Notes under the pieces: generated by a model
What the model was told of the DNA's origin: nothing
The model's database searches: none
Seen by the model: the letters and a program-made list of their open reading frames with translations, nothing else
Position numbers and translations under genes: made by a program
Source: RYN-133 sp963754285
GTDB taxonomy: Bacteria; Actinomycetota; Actinomycetes; Mycobacteriales; Jatrophihabitantaceae
DNA length: 64,000 bases
Assembly: GCA_963754285.1 (NCBI GenBank)
Contig: CAVWFN010000013.1
Span: 1 to 64,000, forward strand
Reading direction: 5' to 3'
Shown here: one piece after another, positions 9,211 through 16,863 of the stretch
Position numbering within the stretch: position 1 is the first letter of the stretch
How the letters are laid out: each line of letters begins with the position of its first letter

Positions 9211-9399
9211 GTGGGACATATCGGGCCGGCACGCGCACTCTACGAGGTGCTGCCGTTGACACAGACCGTGCCGAATCCCGAGCCGATGCCGGTCCCGCAC
9301 CCCGAACCGATGCCGGAGCCGATTCCCGGACCCGAACCCGTCCCGACGCCTGAGCCGGGACCGGGGCCGGACCCGGGTCCACCGTCGTCGTCGACGTAA
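9211..9399 (+). CDS. Short proline-rich protein, function unknown
   Basis: A 62-residue product from a GTG start whose last two-thirds is a run of Pro-Glu-Pro type repeats (for example PEPMPVPHPEPMPEP) ending in PSSST. There is no signal peptide or membrane segment, so it may be an extended, disordered linker-like peptide. A TAGGGT sequence just upstream could be a -10 element for a leaderless transcript. The stop is two bases from the next start, which supports a real gene, but low complexity alone can produce such open frames. I do not recognise it. Confidence 0.45.
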   Translation: MGHIGPARALYEVLPLTQTVPNPEPMPVPHPEPMPEPIPGPEPVPTPEPGPGPDPGPPSSST

Positions 9400-9401
9400 C
9401 G

Positions 9402-10259
9402 ATGGGTCGGCAGTTCTCGGGGAACGAGCCGTTGGTCGGTGAGGTCGTCGGCCTGCGCACCTTCCGCGTCGACGAGACGGGGTTGCTGCTGCCGCTCTAT
9501 TCCGAGCAGGCCTGGTACGACGGTGCCAACCTCGCGACCTGCGATCCGCCGGCCGGCGGAGCACGCCCAGCGCATCCGGTCGTCGCCGACGATTGCGAAT
9601 GCGGCTTCTACGCCTACGGATCGGCGCACGCCGCCGCGCGCAACCGGCAGACCCGCTACGTGCAGGCGGTCGTGTCGTGCTGGGGACGGGTGGTCGCCGG
9701 CACGCAGGGCGTGCGTGCCGAATACGCGCGCATCGATGCGTTGTGGCTCAGCCCTGCCGTCCCGAAGTGGGTCAGCATGCGCATCGCGATGCGGTATCCG
9801 AGTGCGCGCATCTATCGCGAACGAGATGCGATGCTCGCCGAGCATCCGTTGTCGCAGTTGCCCTGCTACGAACTGCCGAAGCGTCCGTCGGTCGTCGCGC
9901 GGGTCGCAATCGCAGCGTTCGCCATCGCCGTGCTCGCGCTCGGGCTCCTGCCGTGGCGCTTGATCGACGGCGCAGTGTTCGTCGCCTGGGCCGGTGCGCT
10001 CGGCTGGATCGCACTGGCCGTCCTCACTGTCCTGACGCGACACCACCTGCCGGGCCGCGCCGCGTCGGTCGCGTTGCTGATGTTCGCAGCAGCGTGGCTG
10101 GCCGCCCCCGCGTTCGGTCTGATCGGCTGGCTGCTGCGGCTTCCCGTCCTGCGCGCGGCGCTGGTGGCGGGTGGCGGCTACCTGCTGGCGCTGCGTCCTG
10201 GGTACTTCCCGGTCGTCACGCTTCCACGCGCCCGGGCGTTCTGTGGGGTGCGCCCCTAA
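9402..10259 (+). CDS. Membrane protein with CxCG-YA N-terminal domain, function unknown
   Basis: The 285-residue product has a soluble N-terminal part (about 1-165) containing DDCECGFYAYGS and VVSCWGRVVAGTQGVRAEYARIDALWL. Similar CxCGxYA and WGxVxxxxxGxRAEYA phrases occur in widespread uncharacterised bacterial proteins. About four hydrophobic segments follow (about 170-265) and then a short tail. It follows the proline-rich gene by two bases and may be co-transcribed with it. I cannot assign a function. Confidence 0.75.
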   Translation: MGRQFSGNEPLVGEVVGLRTFRVDETGLLLPLYSEQAWYDGANLATCDPPAGGARPAHPVVADDCECGFYAYGSAHAAARNRQTRYVQAVVSCWGRVVAGTQGVRAEYARIDALWLSPAVPKWVSMRIAMRYPSARIYRERDAMLAEHPLSQLPCYELPKRPSVVARVAIAAFAIAVLALGLLPWRLIDGAVFVAWAGALGWIALAVLTVLTRHHLPGRAASVALLMFAAAWLAAPAFGLIGWLLRLPVLRAALVAGGGYLLALRPGYFPVVTLPRARAFCGVRP

Positions 10260-10269
10260 GATCGGTCGA

Positions 10270-11574
10270 ATGAGCCCGTCCCGCGCCGTGACTCGACGGC
10301 TCGACGCGACGGGCGGCGGCGAGATCACCCGCACCGTGTTGCCCGGCGGTCTGCGCATCGTGTCCGAGGCGATGCCGGGGGTTCGCAGTGTCAGCGTCGG
10401 CGTGTGGGTGCCGGTTGGGTCGCGGGACGAGACACCCGCGCTCGCCGGCACCAGCCACTTCCTCGAGCATCTGCTGTTCAAGGGGACGACCACGCGGTCG
10501 GCGTTGGACATCGCGATCGACATGGACGCAGTCGGTGGTGAGTGCAACGCGTTCACCGAGAAGGAACACACCTGCTTCTACGCGACCGTCCTCGATCGCG
10601 ACCTGCCCCTTGCCATCGATGTGGTCAGCGACGTCGTGTTGCACGCAAGGGTCACCGCGCAAGATGTCGACGTCGAACGCAGCGTCGTCCTCGAAGAGAT
10701 CGCCATGCGCGACGACGACCCGTCGGACCTGGTGTTCGACGAGTTCTCGTCGGCGCTCTACGGCGACAGCCCGGTCGGACGTCCGATCCTCGGGACGGTC
10801 GAGTCGATCGCGGCGTTGACGCGAGCGCAGGTGCACGGCTACTACGCCCGGCGCTACCAGCCCGGCGAGATGGTGGTGTCGGTAGCCGGCAACGTGGCGC
10901 ACGCCGACGTGGTGCGGCTGGTCCGGCGCGCGTTCGGCGAGGTCGCGGAACCGAGTGCGTCGCGAGCGCGACGGGCCATGACGCCTGGACGTCCCGACCG
11001 TTCGGTCGCAGTACTCGCCGACGACACCGAGCAAGCGAACCTGGTGCTCGGCATGCATGGCATGTCACGGCACGATCCGCAGCGGTTCGCGCTCGGCGTG
11101 CTTTCGGCGACGCTCGGCGGCGGGATGAGTTCGCGCCTGTTCCAGCGCATCCGCGAGGAACGCGGTCTGGCGTACTCGGTCTATTCGTTCAGCCACGCCT
11201 ACGACGACACCGGGCAGTTCGGCGTCTACGCAGGCTGCCAGCCGGGCAAGGCCGACGAGGTGCTCACGTTGATGCGTGCCGAACTCGACGCGGTCGCGGG
11301 CGGGGGGCTGGACGCCGCGGAGATCGAGCGCGGCAAGGGACAGATGCGCGGCAGCGTCGTGCTCGGTCTCGAGGACTCCGGTGCGCGGATGTCGCGCATC
11401 GGCAAGAACGAACTGTGTTACGGCGACGTGCTCGGACTCGACCAGTTGCTCGGCGAGATCGACGCGGTCACGCCGGCCGACGTCGCCGATGTGGCTGCCG
11501 AGGTGCTCGCCCGTCCGCGCTGCCTGACCGTCGTCGGACCGTTCGGTGCGCACGACTTCGACGGCGCGGTCTGA
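10270..11574 (+). CDS. M16-family zinc protease (PepR-like)
   Basis: A 434-residue metalloprotease of the pitrilysin/processing-peptidase family. The inverted zinc motif HFLEH is followed about 70 residues later by the downstream ligand region with EEIAMRDDDPSDLVFDEF. The C-terminal half has the second M16 domain, including GGMSSRLFQRIREERGLAYSV. ATG 10270 gives MSPSRAVTRRLDATGGG and is preferred over an upstream in-frame start lying inside the previous gene. It sits before dapB, and in actinobacteria this family (Rv2782c in M. tuberculosis) follows pnp closely. Confidence 0.93.
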   Translation: MSPSRAVTRRLDATGGGEITRTVLPGGLRIVSEAMPGVRSVSVGVWVPVGSRDETPALAGTSHFLEHLLFKGTTTRSALDIAIDMDAVGGECNAFTEKEHTCFYATVLDRDLPLAIDVVSDVVLHARVTAQDVDVERSVVLEEIAMRDDDPSDLVFDEFSSALYGDSPVGRPILGTVESIAALTRAQVHGYYARRYQPGEMVVSVAGNVAHADVVRLVRRAFGEVAEPSASRARRAMTPGRPDRSVAVLADDTEQANLVLGMHGMSRHDPQRFALGVLSATLGGGMSSRLFQRIREERGLAYSVYSFSHAYDDTGQFGVYAGCQPGKADEVLTLMRAELDAVAGGGLDAAEIERGKGQMRGSVVLGLEDSGARMSRIGKNELCYGDVLGLDQLLGEIDAVTPADVADVAAEVLARPRCLTVVGPFGAHDFDGAV

Positions 11575-11584
11575 GAGGGACGCG

Positions 11585-12331
11585 ATGAGCGAACCAATGC
11601 GGGTCGGCGTGCTGGGTGCGCGCGGACGTATGGGTCAGCAGGTGTGTCGCGCGGTCGAGTCCGCGCCAGACCTCGAGCTGGCCGCGTCCGTCGACGTCGG
11701 CGATGCGCTGACCGACCTTCACGACGCGCAGGTCGTCGTCGACTTCACGCAGCCCGACGTCGTGATGGACAACCTGCGCTTTGCGATCGAGCACGGCATC
11801 CACGCTGTCGTCGGCACGACCGGATTCACGTCCGAACGGCTCGACACGGTGCGATCGTGGACGTCACGACATCCCGAGGTCGGGGTGATCATTGCGCCGA
11901 ACTTCGGCATCGGTGCGGTGCTCTCGATGAAGTTCGCCGAGGTCGCGGCGCGGTTCTACGACTCGGCCGAAGTGATCGAACTGCATCATGCGGGCAAGGT
12001 CGACGCTCCCTCCGGGACGGCCGCCCGAACGGCGGCGTTGATCGCAGCGGCACGGGCCGAGGCCGGTATGGACGCGATGCCCGACGCCACGACACAAACG
12101 CTCGACGGCGCGCGCGGCGCGGATGTCGACGGCGTCCGCGTGCACGCGGTGCGTGCGGCCGGGCTCGTCGCGCATCAAGAGATCATCTTCGGTACCGAGG
12201 GCGAGACCCTCACGATCCGGCACGACTCGCTCGACCGCACGTCGTTCATGCCGGGAGTGCTGCTCGCGGTTCGTGCGGTTGGTTCGCATCCCGGGCTCAC
12301 CGTCGGGATCGAGTCCCTGCTGGGACTGTGA
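11585..12331 (+). CDS. dapB: 4-hydroxy-tetrahydrodipicolinate reductase
   Basis: DapB reduces hydroxy-tetrahydrodipicolinate with NAD(P)H in the DAP/lysine pathway. The 248 residues show the Rossmann GVLGARGRMGQQ near the N-terminus, VVDFTQPDVV, GTTGF and the active-site block ELHHAGKVDAPSGTA. It begins 10 bases after the protease gene. Its stop overlaps the GTG of the glycosylase gene (GTGA). dapA and dapF are elsewhere in the window. Confidence 0.96.
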   Translation: MSEPMRVGVLGARGRMGQQVCRAVESAPDLELAASVDVGDALTDLHDAQVVVDFTQPDVVMDNLRFAIEHGIHAVVGTTGFTSERLDTVRSWTSRHPEVGVIIAPNFGIGAVLSMKFAEVAARFYDSAEVIELHHAGKVDAPSGTAARTAALIAAARAEAGMDAMPDATTQTLDGARGADVDGVRVHAVRAAGLVAHQEIIFGTEGETLTIRHDSLDRTSFMPGVLLAVRAVGSHPGLTVGIESLLGL

Positions 12332-12810
12332 AAGACCTACTCGCGCCCGGCCTGCGAGCGGTCTTCGTCGGTACGCGCGGACGCAACGGCTCTCCGCACG
12401 GGCGGCACTACTACGACGGCGCGGGCAACCAGTTCTGGAACCTGCTGCACCTGAGCGGCCTGACCCCGGTGCGCATCGATCCGTCCGACGACGTCACGCT
12501 GCCGTCGTACGGGTTCGGGCTGACCGATCTCGTGTGGCGTGACGACGAGGCCGATCTTGCCGCGCTGCACCGCGCGCTACGCAAGGCCCGTCCCGAAGCC
12601 GTCGCGTTCGTCAGCAAGACCGCAGCGACGTCCTACGCTCGCGAGACGCACGAGCGGTTGCCGCGCGACTACGGCCCACTGTCCTGGACGGTCATCGGCA
12701 TCCCGGCCTTCGTGCTTCCCGGCCCGTCCGGAGCCAACAACGCCATGTCGGTGCCCTACCGCGCGGCCCTGTGGCGCGACCTCGCCGACTTCCTCGACTC
12801 GCTCGCTTAG
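12328..12810 (+). CDS. mug: Mismatch-specific uracil/thymine DNA glycosylase (Mug-like)
   Basis: A 160-residue member of the uracil-DNA glycosylase superfamily, MUG/TDG branch, which removes uracil or damaged pyrimidines from mispairs. Visible features are the N-terminal LRAVFVGTRGRN, HYYDGAGNQFWNLLHLSGL and the late substrate loop LPGPSGANNAM. The usual GINPG motif near the start is replaced by GTRGRN, so substrate range may differ. GTG 12328 overlaps the dapB stop and implies translational coupling. Confidence 0.82.
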   Translation: MKDLLAPGLRAVFVGTRGRNGSPHGRHYYDGAGNQFWNLLHLSGLTPVRIDPSDDVTLPSYGFGLTDLVWRDDEADLAALHRALRKARPEAVAFVSKTAATSYARETHERLPRDYGPLSWTVIGIPAFVLPGPSGANNAMSVPYRAALWRDLADFLDSLA

Positions 12811-12815
12811 CAAGC

Positions 12816-13448
12816 TCAGCCGCGGCCGACGTGGGTGTCGAGCCACTCGATGAGCGGGCTGATCGCCTTCCATGCCTTGGTGATCTCCGTCTTGGCCTTC
12901 GGCGTCGGCAGCCAGTCGGGAGCGCCGTACTCGCGATGCGCGGTGAGGGTCTTGTAGCGCAGCAGGTCAGCGCGCGGGTGGTCCTTGTCGTAGCCGGACG
13001 GCACCCGGGACAGCTGGTGGCCGCCGAGCTCGAAACCCTTGCGCCGCACCGATGCGAGCGCCTTTTGCAGAGCATTGCCAGGGACGTCGTCGTCGACGGC
13101 GCGACGCAGGCGGTCGACCTGCGCGGAGTCGGTGTCCCAGTAGCCGCCCGCGACGAACAGGCCGCCGGGCCCGATGTGCAGATACATCGACGTCTCGCCG
13201 AACCACAGGCCCTGATGCGTCTTGTACGGCGTCTTGTCCTTGCTGAAGCGCACGTCGCGGTACGGACGGAAGAACTTCGGCGTGCCGAAGTCCTTGGCCA
13301 GCGCCTCGGCAAGCGCCTGGAGCGGCGCCTTCACCTGTTCGTCATAGATGTGCTTGTGCTCGGTCCAGAACGCCTTGCTGTTGTCCGCTTCCAAGTCCTC
13401 GTAGAAGTCGAGCGCAGCGAACGGAATGCCGTCGAAACCCACCCGCAC
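12816..13448 (-). CDS. DUF2461 family protein
   Basis: A 210-residue conserved protein matching the DUF2461/TIGR02453 family: AALDFYEDLEADNSKAFWTEHK at the N-terminus, then PYRDVRFSKDKTPYKTHQG and the YLHIGPGGLFVAGGYW block. The family is widespread and of unknown biochemical role. It is convergent with mug, six bases apart. GTG 13448 or the nearby GTG 13442 could start it. Confidence 0.85.
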   Translation of the reverse strand: MRVGFDGIPFAALDFYEDLEADNSKAFWTEHKHIYDEQVKAPLQALAEALAKDFGTPKFFRPYRDVRFSKDKTPYKTHQGLWFGETSMYLHIGPGGLFVAGGYWDTDSAQVDRLRRAVDDDVPGNALQKALASVRRKGFELGGHQLSRVPSGYDKDHPRADLLRYKTLTAHREYGAPDWLPTPKAKTEITKAWKAISPLIEWLDTHVGRG

Positions 13449-13536
13449 ACACTAGGACGATGCCGTACCGGCCCGGCGAGGTCCTAGTACCTAAGGGCAA
13501 TTGCCGCTAATTCCTCGGGCAACAGATCGTGATCAC

Positions 13537-15240
13537 GTGCCCATCCCGACCGTGATCTCCGTAGCCGGCGCAGCCGCGCGTGGCGACGCCAAGCCGTTCG
13601 CCGCGGCAGGCGCGCTGGGCATCGCCGGGATCGCGCTCGACCTGGCCCGCCCGTGGCCACTCGCCGTTGCGGTCGACCACGCCATCGACGCGCGCCCGCT
13701 GTGGGGGCTGTCGCCGACCGGCGTCCTCGTCCTCGCCGCGACGACGCTGGTGGTGCTGACGGCCGCGGCGGGGCTGATCGACATGGCGGCCGAGCTCTAC
13801 TCCGAGCGCGCGGCCGAGCGAGTCGGGTTCCGGCTGCGCCAGGAACTGTTCGACCACACGATGACGCTCTCGCTGCGCTGGCACGACCGCAACCGAGCGG
13901 GCGAGATCCTGTCGCGATTGACCACCGACGTCGGACGGGTGCTCGACGCGCTCGTCGCCATCGCCGCGACCCTCGTGCCGGACGCGGTCCGTGTCGTGGT
14001 CGTGCTCGTCCTGCTCGTGACGATCGATCCGCAGCTCGCGCTCGTGGGGCTCGGCGTCGTCCCGGTGCTTGCAGTGCTGGCCGTGCGGCAACGCCGGCGC
14101 GTGCGCGTCGCGCAGCACGAGGCGCGCACGCAGTCCGGTCGCCTCAGCGCCCTTGCGACCGATCTGTTGCGCAACGTCCGCGCCGTCCAGGCATTCGGAC
14201 GACGCCACCGCACCGGCGCAGCATTCGCGGCCCGAAACCGCTCGCTGCGAGACGCCAACCTCGAGGCGGTCAGCACGTCGGCACGCTGGGCACCCATCGC
14301 CGATGTCGTGCTCGCGCTCGGATCGGGCCTCGTCCTGGTCGTCGGCGGAACGCACGTCGTGCAAGGACGCATGAGCACCGGTGAGCTGCTCGTCGTCATG
14401 AGCTACCTGGCTGCGCTCTACTCGCCGGTGCGCGGCCTGAGCCGGTTGTCGGGCGTGCTCGCCAAATCGAGCGCGAGCGCCATGCGGCTGCGCGACGTAC
14501 TGCAGTGCCGCGAGGCGGTCGGCGATTCACCCGACGCGGTCGTTGCACCGTCGCAACCACGCACGATCCGCTTCGACGCGGTCGGGTTCGGCTACGGCAC
14601 GCGCCGCGTGTTGGACGGGTTCGACCTCGATCTGCACGCCGGCGAGACCGTGTGCCTGTTCGGCCCGAGCGGCGCCGGCAAGAGCACTGTCCTGCACCTG
14701 CTGCTGCGCCTCTACGACGTCGACTCGGGAGCGATCACGATCGACGGGATCGACGTGCGCGCCATGACGCACCTGAGCCTGCGCCGCTCGATCGCGTTCG
14801 TCCCGCAGGATCCGTGGCTGTTCGATGCGTCGATCACCGACAACATCGCCTACGGCACCGACCGCGCGACATGGTGTGCCATCGAGGCCGCCGCGCGCAC
14901 CGCGCTCGTCGACGACTTCGCCCGGCGGTTGCCCGACGGTTACGAGACCCGCGTGGGCGAAGGCGGATTGCAGCTGTCCGGCGGCGAGCGGCGGCGCATT
15001 GCCATCGCGCGAGCGATCGTGTCCGCGGCGCCCGTGCTCGCCCTGGACGAACCGACCGCATCGCTCGACGCGGCATCGGCGCAAGGCGTGGTCGCCGCGA
15101 TCCGACGCGCGAGCGCGGGCCGCACCGTCCTGCTCGTCACTCATGATCGCGGGCTCGCCGCCGTCGCCGACCGGGTGATCCGGCTCGATCACGTCGAGTC
15201 ACCGCCTGTTCCGTCCCTCACAACGACCGGGAGGAGGTGA
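13537..15240 (+). CDS. ABC exporter (membrane domain fused to ATPase), beside a Ser-Arg peptide gene
   Basis: A half-transporter of about 567 residues: six membrane segments in the first 320 residues, then an ATPase domain with Walker A GPSGAGKST near residue 376, Q-loop FVPQDPWLF, signature LSGGERRRIAIARAI near 479, Walker B VLALDEPTASLD and H-loop VTHDRG. There is no N-terminal C39 peptidase domain. A 10-bp palindrome CGTGATCACG covers 13528-13537 at the start. An in-frame TTG at 13501 is an alternative start. The gene ends inside a strong ribosome site for the 37-codon gene that follows, so exporter and peptide are probably made from one transcript. The substrate is unknown; the peptide is an obvious candidate. 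Confidence 0.9.
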   Translation: MPIPTVISVAGAAARGDAKPFAAAGALGIAGIALDLARPWPLAVAVDHAIDARPLWGLSPTGVLVLAATTLVVLTAAAGLIDMAAELYSERAAERVGFRLRQELFDHTMTLSLRWHDRNRAGEILSRLTTDVGRVLDALVAIAATLVPDAVRVVVVLVLLVTIDPQLALVGLGVVPVLAVLAVRQRRRVRVAQHEARTQSGRLSALATDLLRNVRAVQAFGRRHRTGAAFAARNRSLRDANLEAVSTSARWAPIADVVLALGSGLVLVVGGTHVVQGRMSTGELLVVMSYLAALYSPVRGLSRLSGVLAKSSASAMRLRDVLQCREAVGDSPDAVVAPSQPRTIRFDAVGFGYGTRRVLDGFDLDLHAGETVCLFGPSGAGKSTVLHLLLRLYDVDSGAITIDGIDVRAMTHLSLRRSIAFVPQDPWLFDASITDNIAYGTDRATWCAIEAAARTALVDDFARRLPDGYETRVGEGGLQLSGGERRRIAIARAIVSAAPVLALDEPTASLDAASAQGVVAAIRRASAGRTVLLVTHDRGLAAVADRVIRLDHVESPPVPSLTTTGRR

Positions 15241-15244
15241 ACCA

Positions 15245-15358
15245 ATGACCACCACGACACGTGTGAACGCGCCAGTGACACATCACGGACGCGACGACCA
15301 CGGCAAGGGCTCGCGTAGCCGCAGCCGCAGCCGTAGCCGCAGCCGCTCGCGCGGCTGA
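15245..15358 (+). CDS. 37-residue peptide with seven C-terminal Ser-Arg repeats
   Basis: The product starts MTTTTRVNAPVTHHGRDDHG, then KG, seven consecutive Ser-Arg dipeptides (residues 23-36) and a final Gly. It has no cysteine, no signal peptide and no membrane segment, and is strongly basic. The start is set by GGAGGAGGTGA five bases upstream, one of the strongest ribosome sites in the window, overlapping the exporter stop. A perfect hairpin follows eight bases after the stop, then a Ser/Thr kinase gene. The repeat uses mixed codons (CGT, CGC, AGC, TCG), which favours selection on protein over simple DNA repeat slippage. I recognise no family. Export by the upstream transporter and phosphorylation by the downstream kinase are inference. 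Confidence 0.7.
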   Translation: MTTTTRVNAPVTHHGRDDHGKGSRSRSRSRSRSRSRG

Positions 15359-15365
15359 ACCGATC

Positions 15366-15391
15366 GTCCGGCCCGCTTCGGCGGGCCGGAC
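15366..15391 (+). terminator. UUCG-capped hairpin between peptide and kinase genes
   Basis: GTCCGGCCCGC and GCGGGCCGGAC are perfect 11-bp arms around a TTCG tetraloop, a very stable RNA fold. It has no T-tract. It could terminate some transcripts after the peptide gene, or protect the exporter-peptide mRNA end, leaving the kinase at lower expression. Confidence 0.75.
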
Positions 15392-15414
15392 CCGGATCTG
15401 GACAAGGACGCATT

Positions 15415-16284
15415 GTGCTCGCACTGGACTTCGACGCCGACAACCTCGGTGAGGACGGGCGACCGGTCAGCGCATTGGTGCCCGGGGACCGGCTACCGGG
15501 CGGCGCCCGGGCCTGGGAACTCCTCGGCCTGGGATACCGCTGCGAGACCTGGCTGGGCTGGTCGACGCGGCTGTGCGCGCCGGTCGTGGTGAAGTTTCCC
15601 CGTCCGGACCAGGTCGGCGAGCCTCGTGCCGCCCGCGCTCTCGCCCGCGAGGTGAGCGCCCTGCGCGACAACCTCCACCCCGCCCTGCCCAGGCTGTACC
15701 GCGACGGCAGCGACGAGGCGTTCGCGTTTCTCGAGGTCGAGTACATCGACGGGACGGCACTCGACGAGGACATCGAGCAGCACGGCCGCTACGCGCCGGT
15801 CGAGCTCGCGCTGTTCGTCGCGCAACTGCTCTCGGGGTTGCGCGCGATCCACGCCCACGGCTTCGTGCACGTGGACGTGAAGCCGGACAACGTCATGATC
15901 CGCGAGGGCCGTCCGGTGCTCGTCGACTTCGGCTCGGCTCGTCCCATCGGCTCGCTCCAACCGAGCGGAACGCTGATCGGCAGCCCCGGTTACGCCGCAC
16001 CCGACCTCGAAGCCGGCGCACCGCTGTCACCCGCGATGGACCTCTACGGCGTCGGGACGGTCCTCTACGAAGCGCTCAGCGGCGCGCCGGCGTTCGAGCC
16101 CGAACTCCCCGCGGCCGACCGGCTCACCCCCGAACCGCTCGACAAGAGCGCGACTGCCGAACTCACGCTGCAACTGCTCGATCCGGACCCGAGCCGGCGT
16201 CCGGATCTGGACGCTGCCGTGCGCGAGCTGTCGCGCATCTGCGCCGAGGGCGGGCTGGCGTTCCGACCCGACTGGGTGCGCTGA
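15415..16284 (+). CDS. Soluble Ser/Thr protein kinase
   Basis: A 289-residue Hanks-type kinase without membrane segment or sensor domain. Visible residues are VVVK (K60, ATP-binding lysine), a candidate alpha-C E79, catalytic loop HVDVKPDNV (H152, D154, K156, N159), DFG (D171) and an APD in place of the APE motif. The catalytic motif is HVD rather than HRD, so it may not need activation-loop phosphorylation. GTG 15415 follows an AAGGAC ribosome site. It lies 24 bases after the UUCG hairpin and is the nearest enzyme to the Ser-Arg peptide gene. All catalytic residues seem present, so activity is likely; its target is inferred only from position. Confidence 0.88.
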   Translation: MLALDFDADNLGEDGRPVSALVPGDRLPGGARAWELLGLGYRCETWLGWSTRLCAPVVVKFPRPDQVGEPRAARALAREVSALRDNLHPALPRLYRDGSDEAFAFLEVEYIDGTALDEDIEQHGRYAPVELALFVAQLLSGLRAIHAHGFVHVDVKPDNVMIREGRPVLVDFGSARPIGSLQPSGTLIGSPGYAAPDLEAGAPLSPAMDLYGVGTVLYEALSGAPAFEPELPAADRLTPEPLDKSATAELTLQLLDPDPSRRPDLDAAVRELSRICAEGGLAFRPDWVR

Positions 16285-16317
16285 TTGCAGCCGTCACCTC
16301 AGAGTTCACGTCAGCGG

Positions 16318-16845
16318 TTACAGCGCGACGTGTAGCCGCAGCTCGCGCAACTCGCCGGCGCCGGTGTCGAGGGCACGCACCAGCCCGTCGGCCGCCCAGC
16401 CCGCGCCGATCAAGAACTCACGGGTGACCGTGTCGGCCTCGGGGATCCAGGTGATGGCGCGCGTGGTGCCGTCGCTGCGCGCGAGATCGACGGCGGCTGC
16501 CATCAGCCGTGAGCCGTGGCCGCGGCGTCCCCACCGCGGCTCGACCAGGATCGGTCCGACGGCGACGGTCGAGTCCGGCTCGTCCGGCTGCAGGTCGTCG
16601 GCGGGGGCGAGCGCGGTGAAGCCGACGACGTCGTGCTGCTCGAGAGCGACGAGCACGCGATGCTGCGGCGTCGGGGGTGCCGTGAGCGCATCGGTCCACG
16701 CCGCCAGCGCGGTCTCGGTGGTCACCTGCTCGAGGACGGCAGCGGGGAGGATCGAGGCGTAACCGTGCTGCCAGGTCGTGACCTGGATCCGCGCGACGTC
16801 ACCGGCATCGGCAGGTCCGGCGGGACGCACGCTGACATCGGCCAT
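16318..16845 (-). CDS. GNAT-family N-acetyltransferase
   Basis: A 175-residue acetyl-CoA-dependent acetyltransferase. The acetyl-CoA loop reads VEPRWGRRGHGSRLMAAAV, with the usual preceding strand TVAVGPILV, and a C-terminal FLIGAGWAADG. Substrate unknown. It is convergent with the kinase gene, 33 bases apart, and its start is 18 bases from the stop of the opposite-direction-independent membrane gene upstream on the same strand. Confidence 0.85.
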   Translation of the reverse strand: MADVSVRPAGPADAGDVARIQVTTWQHGYASILPAAVLEQVTTETALAAWTDALTAPPTPQHRVLVALEQHDVVGFTALAPADDLQPDEPDSTVAVGPILVEPRWGRRGHGSRLMAAAVDLARSDGTTRAITWIPEADTVTREFLIGAGWAADGLVRALDTGAGELRELRLHVAL

Positions 16846-16863
16846 GCAGCCGACCCTACGGTT

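Noticed and set aside
11644..12810. Single 388-codon gene covering dapB and the glycosylase
   Set aside because: Only the last 160 codons are glycosylase-like; the first part is the wrong frame of dapB. The true start is GTG 12328.
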